This document shows, piece after piece, positions 8,667 through 18,106 of a stretch of DNA of 58,181 nucleotides. Location: positions 1 to 58,181 of the forward strand of contig SCSE01000068.1 of NCBI GenBank assembly GCA_004298015.1, given 5' to 3'. This DNA is from Rhodanobacter sp. (GTDB lineage: Bacteria > Pseudomonadota > Gammaproteobacteria > Xanthomonadales > Rhodanobacteraceae). A program made the translations under genes and the position numbers. The notes under the pieces were generated by a model. It saw only the letters and a list, made by a program, of their open reading frames with translations, made no database searches and was not told the origin of the DNA. Position 1 is the stretch's first letter; every line of letters begins with the position of its first letter.

Positions 8667-10101
8667 GGTGCTGCAGCGGTAATGGCGGCAGTGAACGCTC
8701 CAACTGCTTTTGCGCCGCCTCGAGATCGACCTCGGCGACGCAGGTCGCGTCCTGCAGCAACTGTTCAAGCAGGGCATCCTGTGCCCGCCCGCGCTCCAGC
8801 GCGTAGGCGTACGGCAAATGCGTGAAGCTGACCATGCGGTAGCGCGCCATGTAGTGGCGCGGTGCACGCGCAGCCAGCAGCGCACCGAGTTCGCGCCGGG
8901 CCAGGTAGTGGGGGTCGGCGACCGAATCGCGCATCTCGACATAGTTTTCCAGTGCCATCCGGGCGATCGCATCGGTATCCGGCTGGCGGATGCGCTGGAA
9001 CTCGGCGAATACGCCAGCGCTGTCGTCGGCGTTGCCGGCCAGCAAGTGGCTCAGCAGCACGGTGTCCTCGAAGCCGCAGTTCATGCCCTGCCCGTGGAAT
9101 GGCACGATCGCATGGGCGGCATCGCCGATCAGCAGGGCGTCGCCGCCGAGATGCCAGCGATCCAGGTACAGCGTCGAGAGGCTGCCGACCGGATGGGTGT
9201 CGTAGTCGTCGGCGAATGCGGGCAACAACGGCAGCAGGTCCGGAAACTGCGCGCGGAAAAAAACCGAGGCGCTATCCGCATCCGGCAGTTGGGCAAAACT
9301 GCTGGCCGTTTCATGCGTGGGCAAGGTGTGTGTCGGCAGGAACAGGGTGACGGTGAAGCTACCCTCGGTATTGGGCAACGCGATGCACATGTAGCCGCCG
9401 CGTGGCCAGATATGCAAGGCGTGCGGCTCCAGCGCAAAGGGCGCATGACGGTTCCCGGGGTGACGTGGGTCCGTGGGCGGAATCTCCAGCTCCTTGTAGC
9501 CATGACCCAGCGCCTCGATGCGTTCGCCCAAAGGGATATGCGCCTGCATCGCGGCACGCAGCGACGACCCGGCGCCGTCGGCACCGATCAGCTTGCCCAT
9601 CGGGTGCTGGCGATGCACGCCGCCGGGGTCAGTCAGCTGAATGCTTTTGCGTCCGAAATCGGCGCCGCTCAGCGACTGGCCAAAATGAAACCTGGCGCCC
9701 GCTGCCTCGGCGGCATCCAGCAGCAGCGTATTCAGCACATTGCGCGAGACCGACCAGATCACCTCGCTGTCGTCGACGCCATAGCGCTGCAGGCTGCTGT
9801 TGCCGGCGCGGTCATGCACCATGCGTCCACGCATCATCACCGCATGCCTCAGCACTTCATCGGCGAGTCCCGCGCTGCGCAGCGCATGCAGCCCGCGCTC
9901 GGCCAGCGCCAGGTTGATCGATCGGCCGACGTCCAGGGATGGACTAGTGCCGCGTGCGCAGGACGCGCCCGAATGCGTCGCGCGCCGGGGATCGGGGCGC
10001 TTCTCGAACACCTCGACGCTGAAGCCGCGCCGCGCCAGCTGCTGGGCCAGCAGTGCGCCGACCAGTCCGCCTCCGATCAGGGTGATGGGTTGCTGCGACA
10101 T
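8659..10101 (-). CDS. kmo: Kynurenine 3-monooxygenase
   Basis: 480 residues, a class A flavoprotein monooxygenase. The FAD Rossmann motif GGGLVGALLAQQLARRG is at residues 10-26, a DG-type motif lies in the middle (GADGAGS) and the second FAD motif GDAAHAIVPFHGQGMNCGFED is near residues 325-345. The latter, with NCGFED, is diagnostic for KMO. It hydroxylates L-kynurenine to 3-hydroxykynurenine using NADPH and O2, in tryptophan catabolism or quinolinate/NAD synthesis. A C-terminal hydrophobic tail as in mitochondrial KMO is not obvious. No other kynurenine pathway gene is present in the window. Confidence 0.92.
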   Translation of the reverse strand: MSQQPITLIGGGLVGALLAQQLARRGFSVEVFEKRPDPRRATHSGASCARGTSPSLDVGRSINLALAERGLHALRSAGLADEVLRHAVMMRGRMVHDRAGNSSLQRYGVDDSEVIWSVSRNVLNTLLLDAAEAAGARFHFGQSLSGADFGRKSIQLTDPGGVHRQHPMGKLIGADGAGSSLRAAMQAHIPLGERIEALGHGYKELEIPPTDPRHPGNRHAPFALEPHALHIWPRGGYMCIALPNTEGSFTVTLFLPTHTLPTHETASSFAQLPDADSASVFFRAQFPDLLPLLPAFADDYDTHPVGSLSTLYLDRWHLGGDALLIGDAAHAIVPFHGQGMNCGFEDTVLLSHLLAGNADDSAGVFAEFQRIRQPDTDAIARMALENYVEMRDSVADPHYLARRELGALLAARAPRHYMARYRMVSFTHLPYAYALERGRAQDALLEQLLQDATCVAEVDLEAAQKQLERSLPPLPLQHHG

Positions 10102-10313
10102 GTGGCGATCCGGGAGGGAATCCGCTCACTGTTCCGCAACTCGGGAGAGACTGCAATCCCGTCGGCCGCTGAAAACCGCATCGGATCCGACAGCTCGATC
10201 TTCGCCACGGCTATGGTGGGTGGTTCCAGGGCGTATTGCGTCGATAGTGACCCTGGCGCCAGCCGCGGCTCGCGATGCCACCATGCGTGGAAGGCAACGC
10301 TCCGGGTTCCCGC

Positions 10314-11663
10314 TCAATCGACGCCGAGTGCACGCTTCAGCGGTCGCTTCAAGCCGACCGCCAGCACGCCACCGAAAGCCGCGATGCCCGCGTGCATGGA
10401 CCAGAACGCGGTCGGTGTCATGCGTTGGTAAAAGCCACCCAGCCAGCCGATGATCACGTTGCCGACAAACAGGGTCAGGAAGACCGCGCCCATCAGCGTG
10501 GCCTTGATGCGTGCTGGCGCGGCCCGGGACACCAGTGCCAGCAGGGTCGGCCAGTAATACAGGAAGCCGATGCCCAGCAAGGTGTCGTAAAGCAGGGGTA
10601 CCAGCAGCGAGCTTCGCGTGCTGATCGTGCAGGCGGCGACAAGTACCAGATTGGCTGCCGCGGTCAGCCATGCACCGGTGGCGATTTTGCCCAGGTCGTC
10701 AGGTTCACGGCCGCGCGCCGCCTGGCGCCGCCACAGCACAAGCAGCAACGGTACCGCCAGGATGCTTGCCAGCGGATCGACCGAGTTGAACCAGGCCACC
10801 GGCACATGGAAGCCGAGCAGGTCCAGATCGACGCTGTGGTCGATCCAGATCAGCCCCAGATTGGTGTTCTGGTAATAACCGATGCTCTGGAAGATGGTGA
10901 TCGCCGACACCGCCGCCAGCGCGCCGACGATACGCCACTGGCGACGGTTCAGCGGGGCGGCGGTCGGCATGGGTTGGGCGCGTGGGCGATCGGCGGGCAT
11001 GTAGCGGAAGCCGGCGATATAGGTAAACAGGCCGATCAGCATCAGCGCGCCGGCCAGACCAAAACCCGCATGCCAGCCATAGAGCTGCGCCAGCAGTCCG
11101 CACAGCAGCGGCCCGCTGACCGCACCGACATTGATGCCTATCGAGAAAATCGCAAACGCGCGGGTGCGCCCCTCGCCGTCGGTTTCCGCGTAGAGCTGGC
11201 CGACCTGGGTCGAGATGTTGCCCTTCAGCAGGCCGCTGCCGACGATCAGCAAGGCCAGCGCGAGCAGGAACGAGGCGTCGAACGCCATTGCCAGATGTCC
11301 GGCGCTCATCATCACCGCGCCGATCATCACCGCCAGTCGGCGACCGAGCCATCGGTCGGCGATCCAGCCGCCGAGTACCGGGGTGAAATAGACCAGGCCG
11401 GTATACAGCCCCATGATCTGCGAGGCCAGCGCCAGCGTGGTCATCGGTCCGAATACGGACTCCAGCGCGGCACGAAACGCGGGGAAACCCGCGATATTGC
11501 CCACGTGGCCCTGCAACAGCAGTTCCTGGCTCATGTAGAGCACCAGGAGGGCGGTCATGCCGTAGTAGGAGAAGCGCTCCCATGCTTCGGTGAAGCTGAG
11601 ATAGGCCAGCGCCATCGGCTGGCCGAAGAAGGTACGCGTCCGAGCGTTGGTGTCAGTGTTCAT
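10314..11663 (-). CDS. Proton-dependent oligopeptide transporter (POT/PTR2 family)
   Basis: 449 residues with about 12 membrane helices. Family signatures are the helix-1 motif AWERFSYYGM (the ExxER-type region used for proton and peptide binding) and GGWIADRWLGRR between helices 2 and 3. POT proteins take up di- and tripeptides with protons across the inner membrane. A good ribosome-binding site (GGGGAG, 6 nt upstream) supports the start. It is about 30-50 residues shorter than E. coli DtpA, mainly at the C-terminus. The 212 bp to kmo downstream and 170 bp to the reductase upstream suggest a single-gene unit. Confidence 0.88.
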   Translation of the reverse strand: MNTDTNARTRTFFGQPMALAYLSFTEAWERFSYYGMTALLVLYMSQELLLQGHVGNIAGFPAFRAALESVFGPMTTLALASQIMGLYTGLVYFTPVLGGWIADRWLGRRLAVMIGAVMMSAGHLAMAFDASFLLALALLIVGSGLLKGNISTQVGQLYAETDGEGRTRAFAIFSIGINVGAVSGPLLCGLLAQLYGWHAGFGLAGALMLIGLFTYIAGFRYMPADRPRAQPMPTAAPLNRRQWRIVGALAAVSAITIFQSIGYYQNTNLGLIWIDHSVDLDLLGFHVPVAWFNSVDPLASILAVPLLLVLWRRQAARGREPDDLGKIATGAWLTAAANLVLVAACTISTRSSLLVPLLYDTLLGIGFLYYWPTLLALVSRAAPARIKATLMGAVFLTLFVGNVIIGWLGGFYQRMTPTAFWSMHAGIAAFGGVLAVGLKRPLKRALGVD

Positions 11664-11833
11664 GGATCTCCCCGGAGGCGCGAGTCCGGGAGTCTGTCAG
11701 ACTTTGCCCGGCCGGTCGGCGAATTCGTCTGCGCGGTCCCTGTTTCCGCCGCGGCTTGCCCGATGGAACCACGATGGGCCGGCGAACCGTTGTGGTCGGT
11801 CCTCGCGCCGCCAGATTTTGCCTCGAAACCGCT

Positions 11834-12595
11834 TCAGAAGCTCATGAAGTAGCCGCCGTTTACCGGCAGGTTGATGCCGGTGATGTAGCCGGCATCGTCG
11901 GCACCCAGAAAGCCGACGGCCCGGGCGATGTCGGCTGGCGAGCCAAGCCGGCCGACCGGGATCTCGGCGATGATGCCGGCGCGGATCTCGTCGCTGACGG
12001 CGGCCACCATCGGGGTATCGCAATACCCCGGTGACACGGTATTGACGGTGACACCCTTGCGTGCGGTTTCGCGCGCCAGCGCCATGCTGAAGCCATGCAC
12101 CCCGGCCTTGGCGGCCGAGTAGTTGGTCTGGCCGAACTGGCCGGTCTGGCCGTTCACCGAACTCAGGTTGACGATGCGACCGAATCCGCGCGAGGTCATG
12201 CCCTCGATTACGTTGCGGCACATGTTGAACACACCGTCGAGATTCACCCGCATCAGCTCGTGCCAATGCTGCGGCGTCATCTTGCGCAGACTGGCGTCGC
12301 GGGTGATGCCGGCGGCGTTGACCAAGATATCGATCCGGCCATGTTGCTGCTCGATGCGCGAGGCCAATGCCTGGCAGCTGTCGAAGTCGCTGACATCGAC
12401 TGCCTCAAAGGTGACTGCGCCATCGAGGTCGGCGACGTCATCTCGAAAGGCGGCGATGCGCTCGTTGCGGACGGCAAGGTCCACGGCGATGACTTGGCGG
12501 TTCTGCCGTGCCAGGTGGCGGCAGATTTCCGTCCCCAGCCCGCCGATGCCACCGGTGACCACGGCGACGCGTCCTGTAACGGCCGATTGACTCAT
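11834..12595 (-). CDS. phbB: Acetoacetyl-CoA reductase (PhaB/PhbB-type SDR)
   Basis: 253 residues, a short-chain dehydrogenase. The start MSQSAVTGRVAVVTGG was chosen because it puts the NAD(P) glycine motif TGGIGGLG at residues 13-20; an upstream extension is not family-like. The catalytic Ser (NLSSVNGQTGQFGQ), Tyr and Lys (NYSAAKAG) are present. NGQTGQFGQTNYSA is characteristic of PHB-type acetoacetyl-CoA reductases. It makes (R)-3-hydroxybutyryl-CoA for polyhydroxyalkanoate synthesis. phaR lies upstream on the same strand; no PHA synthase gene is in the window. Confidence 0.88.
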   Translation of the reverse strand: MSQSAVTGRVAVVTGGIGGLGTEICRHLARQNRQVIAVDLAVRNERIAAFRDDVADLDGAVTFEAVDVSDFDSCQALASRIEQQHGRIDILVNAAGITRDASLRKMTPQHWHELMRVNLDGVFNMCRNVIEGMTSRGFGRIVNLSSVNGQTGQFGQTNYSAAKAGVHGFSMALARETARKGVTVNTVSPGYCDTPMVAAVSDEIRAGIIAEIPVGRLGSPADIARAVGFLGADDAGYITGINLPVNGGYFMSF

Positions 12596-12709
12596 GTGTT
12601 TTTTCCGGATTGAGAGATCCGCCAAGCCGGCACATGTTGTGCTGCAGCGAGCGGATGTTGGGTGATTCGGCGCCATCCCGCGCCCGGGCAGGCCGTTGCC
12701 GGGTGGCAA

Positions 12710-13195
12710 TCAGCCGGATTTCTTGCCGCCGCCCGACTTCGTGGTGCTCTGGATGGTGGTGTCGAGCAGACCCTTCTGCATCGACTGGAACGCAGCCATG
12801 TTGCGCTCCGTCAGGTCGTTCAGCATGGTCCAGGGTGTTTGCCCCATCAGGTTGTTCAGCTGGCTGCGGAACTGGGTTTGCTGGTCGAGAAACACCTGCA
12901 GGCTGCGCTCCAGATAAGGCCCCATGAAGCCTTGCAGCGAGTCACCGTAAAAACGGATGATCTGACTGAGCAACTGCGGCGACAGCATCGGCTGGCCGTT
13001 GTCTTCGTGTTCCGAGATGATCTGCAGCAGCACCGAACGGGTCAGGTCGTCGCCGCTCTTGGCGTCGCGGACCTCGAAATCCTCGTTGTCCAGTACCAGC
13101 TGGCGCACCTCTTCCAGCGTGATGTAACTGGAGATTTCGGTGTCGTAGAGGCGCCGGTTCGGGTACTTCTTGATGGTGCGTTTTGTTTTGGCCAT
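12710..13195 (-). CDS. phaR: Polyhydroxyalkanoate synthesis repressor PhaR
   Basis: 161 residues. The N-terminal PHB/PHA accumulation regulator DNA-binding domain is clear: IKKYPNRRLYDTEISSYITL at residues 8-27, followed by the second PHB-accumulation domain with the LLQIISEHEDNG and MLSPQLLSQIIRFYGD segments. The C-terminal part is amphipathic helix and ends in a Lys/Gly-rich tail (KSGGGKKSG). PhaR binds both promoter DNA and PHB granules, repressing phasin genes and itself until polymer forms. It lies 114 bp upstream of the acetoacetyl-CoA reductase gene, probably in one transcript. Confidence 0.92.
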   Translation of the reverse strand: MAKTKRTIKKYPNRRLYDTEISSYITLEEVRQLVLDNEDFEVRDAKSGDDLTRSVLLQIISEHEDNGQPMLSPQLLSQIIRFYGDSLQGFMGPYLERSLQVFLDQQTQFRSQLNNLMGQTPWTMLNDLTERNMAAFQSMQKGLLDTTIQSTTKSGGGKKSG

Positions 13196-13246
13196 CGCTA
13201 CACGCTAGCAGAACATATTGCGCCGCACCAGTCATCGCAGGTTCCG

Positions 13247-13273
13247 AATGCTGCAGCGCGAGGCTGCAGCATT
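13247..13273 (-). terminator. Hairpin terminator between emrB and phaR
   Basis: An 11-bp perfect stem (AATGCTGCAGC paired with GCTGCAGCATT) with a 5-nt loop lies just after the emrB stop on the minus strand and just before phaR. The short T run (TTTT) is on the plus-strand side, so on the minus strand the hairpin is preceded by A residues and lacks a strong U tract. It probably separates the efflux operon from phaR, but efficiency is uncertain. Confidence 0.55.
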
Positions 13274-13279
13274 TTCCGT

Positions 13280-14833
13280 TCAGTGGCCGGCGGCGCCACC
13301 GGCGCTGCCGAACGGCGGGCGCGCAAACCAGAGTACGGGAATAAGCAGCACAAACAGCACCGCGCAGCCGAGAAAGACATCGTTGACCGCCAGTGTCAGT
13401 GCCTCGCGGGTCAGCAGGCGATCGATCAGCCCCAGACTCTGCGTGTGCGAAAGCCCGGCATGGGTGGTCTGCTCGATGAACTGCGTGGTGGCCGGATGTC
13501 CCAGACTGACGTCTTCGGTCAAGGTGGCGTGATGCGTTTCGCCCCGGTGTTGCCACAGGGTCACCATGACCGCGGTGGAAATGCTCGAACCCATGGTGCG
13601 GAAAAAGTTTGACAATCCCGAGGCGCTGGCGATTTCGGAGGCGGGCAGGCCCGACAGGTAGATCTGGTTCAACGGAATGAAGAAGCATGGGATCGCCAGC
13701 CCCATCACGAAGCGCGGCAGGATCAGGGTATCGAACGAGGCACCGCTGTCAAAGGTGGAAAACCAGTACGACGTGCCAGCAAACACCACGAAGGAAAAGG
13801 TGACTACCGCGCGCAAATCGAGCCGGTGCATGTTGCGTCCGAGAATTGGCGCAATAAGGAATGCGAGTATGCCAACCGGTGCCGTGGCCAGTCCGGCCCA
13901 GGTGGCGGTGTAGCCCAACGTGAGCTGCAGCCACAGTGGAAAGATCACATTGATGCCGAAGAACGCGAACATCCCCAGCGACAAGCCGATGACACCCACG
14001 GTGAAGTTGCGCTGCTTGAACAGCGAAAGATCCACCACCGGATGCTTGGCGTTGAGCTCCCAAACCACCAGAAACGTCAGACAGACCAGGGCGGTGATGC
14101 CGAGTACCAGGATCATCGGCGAGGCGAACCAGTCGTTGTCGTTGCCGTTGTCCAGCATGAACTGCAGCGCGCCCACGCCCACCACCAGCAACAACAGTCC
14201 GATCACGTCGATCGGTGCCTTCTGCGTCTTGGTCTCGCGCTTGTGCAGCAGCGCCCAGGTGATCACGCCGGCGAGCAGGCCGACGGGCGCGTTGATAAAG
14301 AAAATCCACGGCCAGCTGTAGTTGTCGGTGAGCCACCCACCAAGTATCGGTCCGAAGATCGGTGCCACCACCACGGTCATCGCCCACAGTGCCAGTGCGA
14401 TGCCCTGCTTTTCCTTCGGGTAGCTGGATAACAGCAGTGTCAGCGACAGCGCCACCATCGGCCCCGAGCCGGCGCCCTGCAGCAGGCGGAAGATCACCAG
14501 CATCGGCATGCTGCTGGCCAGACCGCACAGCATCGAGAAGATCACGAACAACATGACCGAGGTGACAAAAGTCTTTACCTCGCCGAAACGGCGTGCCAGC
14601 CAGCCGGTCAGCGGCTGCATGATCGCGCTGGCCAGTGCATAGGAACTGATCGTCCAGGTGCCTTCGCTGGGGCTCACGCCGAGGCTGCCGGCAATATGCG
14701 GCACCGCGACGTTGACAATGGTCATGTCCAGCACTTCCATGAAGGTGCTGAACGCCACGGCGATGGTGAGCAGCACCAGCGGGGTGCCGCTCAGCGGTTT
14801 CGGCGAAGTGACGTCTTGAGGCGTGGCGGCCAT
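13280..14833 (-). CDS. emrB: EmrB-type drug:H+ antiporter (DHA2 MFS, 14 TM)
   Basis: 517 residues of the DHA2 major facilitator group with 14 predicted helices. Motif A is visible as GWLARRFGEVKTF between helices 2 and 3, and motif C-like glycines in FGPILGGWLTDNYSWPWIFFINAPVG, typical of EmrB/QacA. With EmrA and the outer-membrane factor it forms a tripartite pump exporting hydrophobic drugs or uncouplers. It is last in the marR-OMF-emrA-emrB operon, 15 bp after emrA. The C-terminus is hydrophobic, ending in a Gly/Ala tail. Confidence 0.92.
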   Translation of the reverse strand: MAATPQDVTSPKPLSGTPLVLLTIAVAFSTFMEVLDMTIVNVAVPHIAGSLGVSPSEGTWTISSYALASAIMQPLTGWLARRFGEVKTFVTSVMLFVIFSMLCGLASSMPMLVIFRLLQGAGSGPMVALSLTLLLSSYPKEKQGIALALWAMTVVVAPIFGPILGGWLTDNYSWPWIFFINAPVGLLAGVITWALLHKRETKTQKAPIDVIGLLLLVVGVGALQFMLDNGNDNDWFASPMILVLGITALVCLTFLVVWELNAKHPVVDLSLFKQRNFTVGVIGLSLGMFAFFGINVIFPLWLQLTLGYTATWAGLATAPVGILAFLIAPILGRNMHRLDLRAVVTFSFVVFAGTSYWFSTFDSGASFDTLILPRFVMGLAIPCFFIPLNQIYLSGLPASEIASASGLSNFFRTMGSSISTAVMVTLWQHRGETHHATLTEDVSLGHPATTQFIEQTTHAGLSHTQSLGLIDRLLTREALTLAVNDVFLGCAVLFVLLIPVLWFARPPFGSAGGAAGH

Positions 14834-14848
14834 GGATAGCGACTCGGC

Positions 14849-16057
14849 CTACTTGGCGCTATGCGGCAGGTTGGCGCGGATGATCTGCGCCGCTTCTTGG
14901 TCGGCTTTGCTGGCCATCCGGTCGTAGACGTCGGTTTCGGTGATCGGCGGGTGTGCCGGGGCCGGCGAAAGTTCCGGCCCCTTGTCGTCACGAATGTCCA
15001 CGGTGGTTTCGGTGGACAGGCCGATGCGCAGTGGATGTTTGTCCAGTTCCTTGTCGCGCAGTGCGATGCGCACGGTGACTCGCTGCACCACCTTGATCCA
15101 GTTGCCGGTGGCGTTTTGCGCCGGCAGCAGCGAGAACACGCTGCCAGTGCCGGCGCCGATACCGATCACCTTGCCGTGATAGACCACGTCGTCACCATAC
15201 AGGTCGGAGACCACCCTGGCCGGTTGCCCGATCCGGATGTGACGCAGCTGGCCTTCCTTGAAGTTGGCATCGACCCACAAGTGATGCAGCGGTACCACGG
15301 TCATCAGATGCTGGCCCGGTTGCACGCTGTTGCCGAGCTGGACGCTGCGCTCGGCGACGTAGCCCGAGACCGGCGCATAGATCGCATCACGCTGGGCCGC
15401 TACCCAGGCGGCGCGAAAGTTGGCGCGCGCTTCCAGCACGGCCGGGTTGCGCGCCGCGTCGGTGCCGGCGATCGCGGCATGCGCGGCGGCCGCCTGGGCA
15501 CGGGCCGCGGCAAGTGCGGCGCGCGCCTGGGCTACGCCGTCACGCAGGTGCTGCACGATTTCAGCCGATTCAGCTCGTGCGGCGAGCAGTGGCAGCCGCC
15601 GCTTGAGGTCAGCCTGCGCCTTGTCGAGCGCCAGCTGACGCACCGTGACCTGGGCGTCGGCCGCCTGCGCCGCACTATCTTGCTGGCTGATGCCGCGAAC
15701 TGCCCGGGCCAGGGCGCTACGTGCTTGTTGCAGGCGAATGTCGGCATCGGTGCGATCCAGTTTCACCAGTACCTGGCCCGCGAGCACGCGCTGGGTATTG
15801 TCGGCCAGGATCGCGACCACGGTACCCGGCACCTGCGCCGAGATGGCAACCTGATTGCCGCCGACGTACGCGTTGTCGGTTTTCACGCGGGTGGAGAACA
15901 CAAACAGCCACAACAGCCACCAGGCCAGGCCGGCAAGGATGAATACGCTGGCGACCAGCAGCAGCGAGCGACGGCGCCTGGCCGGGTTCTTGGCAGCCAT
16001 GCCGCTTTCAGTGCTGGCATCGCCGGCTGTCGATGCAGTGGACTCAGTGGCGCTCAT
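14849..16057 (-). CDS. emrA: EmrA-type membrane fusion protein (HlyD family)
   Basis: 402 residues. One N-terminal membrane helix (about 30-53, RRSLLLVASVFILAGLAWWL) is followed by the lipoyl half motif KTDNAYVGGNQVAISAQVPG, a long alanine-rich coiled-coil hairpin (about 100-215), the second lipoyl half (AIYAPVSGYVAERSVQLG) and the beta-barrel domain. It bridges EmrB and the outer-membrane channel in the periplasm. It overlaps the outer-membrane factor gene by 14 bp. The C-terminal about 45 residues are a charged extension beyond the barrel. Confidence 0.93.
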   Translation of the reverse strand: MSATESTASTAGDASTESGMAAKNPARRRRSLLLVASVFILAGLAWWLLWLFVFSTRVKTDNAYVGGNQVAISAQVPGTVVAILADNTQRVLAGQVLVKLDRTDADIRLQQARSALARAVRGISQQDSAAQAADAQVTVRQLALDKAQADLKRRLPLLAARAESAEIVQHLRDGVAQARAALAAARAQAAAAHAAIAGTDAARNPAVLEARANFRAAWVAAQRDAIYAPVSGYVAERSVQLGNSVQPGQHLMTVVPLHHLWVDANFKEGQLRHIRIGQPARVVSDLYGDDVVYHGKVIGIGAGTGSVFSLLPAQNATGNWIKVVQRVTVRIALRDKELDKHPLRIGLSTETTVDIRDDKGPELSPAPAHPPITETDVYDRMASKADQEAAQIIRANLPHSAK

Positions 16058-17543
16058 GGTCAGCGGCTCCGGCGGTGGCTGAAGGTGATGTGGTAGAGGC
16101 GGGTGTGGCAGGGGCGGCTTTCTTGCGCGTCATGCGGTAGCCGCCGCCGAGGGCCTTGATCAAGGCCAGGTCGGTGTCCACGGCGCGGGTATGCAACTGG
16201 ACCGCGGCGTCGCGCTGCTGCAACCACTGCGCTTTTGCCAGCAGACTCTCACGGGCGTCGCGCACGCCTTGCCGCAGGCGCGCGTTGGCGCTGGCCAGCA
16301 ACTCCCGATCGGCATCGAGCCGGAGCTGCTGCTGCTGCCGCTGTGCGGCGATCTGCTCGGCGCCCAGGGCGCGGGATGCAACTTCACGTGCGGCGTTCAC
16401 TACCGTGCGGTCGTACTGTGCCACGGCTGCATCGAGCTGGGCCTTGCTGCGGCCGTAGTTCGCCTTCAGCGAACCGCCGTTGAAGATCGGCAGATGCAGG
16501 GCTGGGGTGAGCGAAAAAGTGCGGCTGCCGGCACTGAACAGCTTGCCCATGTCGATGCTGGACAGGCCCGCCAGTGCGGCGATGCTGATGTCGGGAAAAA
16601 ATTCGGCCCGGGCCACATCGGTCTGTCGCAGGGCGGCCTCGACCAGCCAGCGGCTGGCAGCAATGTCAGGGCGGCGGGCGATCAGGTCCAGGCCGGCGCC
16701 GGCCGGTATGCCGCGCTCGATCGACGGTAGCGGACGGGTTTTCAGTGGCGGCAAGGCGGCCGGCGCGATGCCAAGCAGCGAAGCCAGCACCACCCGGCGG
16801 ATTTGTGCGGAGCCATCGAGAGCGATGCGTGCCTCGCGCGCGCCGGCCAGTTGCGCCCTGGCATGCTGCAGCAGGTCCGGCGGGTCCACGCCATGCCGGA
16901 CCCGTATCGCGGCAATGCGCGTGAACTGCTGTTGGGTGGCAAGCAGTTGATCGGCCAGCTGCAGGCGTGCCTGATCGCTCTGCCAGCCGAAATAGGTTTC
17001 GGCCACCGCATACTGGAGCGCCAGCGCGGCGGCGCTGCGCTGTGCCTGGGCTGCGTGCATGCGGTCGAGCGCTGCGTCCATCGTTGCGTGCTTCTTGCCC
17101 CACCAGTCGAAGTCATATTGCAGCTGCAGTCCAAGATCGGCCTGGTTGTACCAGCTGAAACCGAGGAACCTGCTCGGGATCAGGCTGTTCTCACTGAGGC
17201 GCTGGCGCGAGAATTGCGCGCTTCCATTGACGGAAAGACCCAGTTGCGCGGCGGCCAGCCTTGCCGATTGCTCGGCGTCCTGTACACGACTGCGGGCCAG
17301 CGCGAGGTCGGGTGCCTGCCGGATCGCCAGGCCCATCAAGCGGTCCAGTTGCGGGTCATGATAGTGGCGCCACCATTGCATCTGCGGCCAGCCACTGCGC
17401 GGTGGCGTCGACAAACCGGCCAGCGGCACATCATTACGCAGGGAAGGTGCAGCAAGCTTCGCCGGCGGTGTGGCGCAGGCCACCAGTGTCAGCAACACGG
17501 ACCAGACCAGCACCGTACGAGTGTGGTGCAGGGTGCGCTTCAT
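16044..17543 (-). CDS. Outer-membrane efflux lipoprotein (NodT/OprM family)
   Basis: 499 residues from the ATG of MKRTLHHT, preferred because AAGG lies 5 nt upstream; an ATG five codons earlier overlaps the marR stop and is also possible. The signal peptide ends in a lipobox LVAC, so the Cys is predicted to be lipidated. Two OEP (TolC-like) repeats follow, with the typical signatures QLDRLMGLAIRQAPDLALARSR and RPDIAASRWLVEAALRQTDVARAEFFPDI regions. It is the outer-membrane channel for the EmrAB pump encoded immediately downstream. Confidence 0.9.
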   Translation of the reverse strand: MKRTLHHTRTVLVWSVLLTLVACATPPAKLAAPSLRNDVPLAGLSTPPRSGWPQMQWWRHYHDPQLDRLMGLAIRQAPDLALARSRVQDAEQSARLAAAQLGLSVNGSAQFSRQRLSENSLIPSRFLGFSWYNQADLGLQLQYDFDWWGKKHATMDAALDRMHAAQAQRSAAALALQYAVAETYFGWQSDQARLQLADQLLATQQQFTRIAAIRVRHGVDPPDLLQHARAQLAGAREARIALDGSAQIRRVVLASLLGIAPAALPPLKTRPLPSIERGIPAGAGLDLIARRPDIAASRWLVEAALRQTDVARAEFFPDISIAALAGLSSIDMGKLFSAGSRTFSLTPALHLPIFNGGSLKANYGRSKAQLDAAVAQYDRTVVNAAREVASRALGAEQIAAQRQQQQLRLDADRELLASANARLRQGVRDARESLLAKAQWLQQRDAAVQLHTRAVDTDLALIKALGGGYRMTRKKAAPATPASTTSPSATAGAADHERH

Positions 17544-17554
17544 CGTTACCTTCG

Positions 17555-18079
17555 TCATGAAGTGGGTGCCTCGCTCATTCGGTCGAGATTGACGGCCAGC
17601 TTGCGCAACAGCCGGTCGAAATGGCGTTTGTCGGCAGGGGTGAAGCCCTCGAACATCATGCCGAGCCGTGGAAACATCGGCGGAAGCATTTTCTGAACCA
17701 GCCGGCGACCGCTTGCCGTGATGCGGATCAGCACCCGCCGCCGATCCTCGGGGCTGGGGCCGCGGCTGATCAACTTGCGCTCGGCCAGCGCATTGGCGAT
17801 GCGTGTCATGTTGGTTGCGCCCTGCGTGGCAAGGTCACACAACTCACCCGGGGTCGAGCTGCCATCCGGGCGGCTGTAGAGGATCATCAGGGTGAGAAAT
17901 TCGCTGTGATTGAGCTTGTGCGGCTTGAGCTTGAGTTCGAGCTCTTCCTGCAAGCTGCCGGTGACCATCAGCATCAACCGGCTCAACCGGGCTTCGGCGG
18001 CCGGCATCTGCGGTATCACCTGGCTTATCCGGCCAATCCCCTGATCCATCATGCCAATGCATTTATTCAGCCGAGCCAT
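17555..18079 (-). CDS. MarR-family transcriptional regulator of the efflux operon
   Basis: 174 residues. The winged-helix domain spans about 35-150; the recognition region GELCDLATQGATNMTRIANALAERKLISRGPSPEDRRRVLIRIT segment shows the DxRR wing (PEDRRRV) characteristic of MarR/EmrR. It is first in the operon and its stop overlaps the alternative start of the outer-membrane factor gene. By analogy with EmrR it should repress the operon and be released by the pump substrates. A 12-bp palindrome lies 16 bp upstream of its start. Confidence 0.92.
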   Translation of the reverse strand: MARLNKCIGMMDQGIGRISQVIPQMPAAEARLSRLMLMVTGSLQEELELKLKPHKLNHSEFLTLMILYSRPDGSSTPGELCDLATQGATNMTRIANALAERKLISRGPSPEDRRRVLIRITASGRRLVQKMLPPMFPRLGMMFEGFTPADKRHFDRLLRKLAVNLDRMSEAPTS

Positions 18080-18094
18080 TTCATCAGCTTATAT

Positions 18095-18106
18095 TTCATC
18101 GATGAA
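18095..18106. promoter_or_regulatory. Candidate MarR operator palindrome
   Basis: The perfect palindrome TTCATCGATGAA sits 16 bp upstream of the marR start codon, and a partial copy of the half-site (TTTCATCA) lies immediately downstream of it at about 18079-18086. Autoregulatory MarR operators commonly are 12-20 bp palindromes in this place. Assignment is from position and symmetry only. Confidence 0.5.

Noticed and set aside
8710..10431. Plus-strand open frame of 573 codons opposite kmo.
   Set aside because: No family features; it mirrors kmo codons and spans the intergenic region after it.
10275..11852. Plus-strand open frame of 525 codons opposite the POT transporter.
   Set aside because: Low-complexity Gln/Arg/His-rich product, a shadow of the transporter gene.
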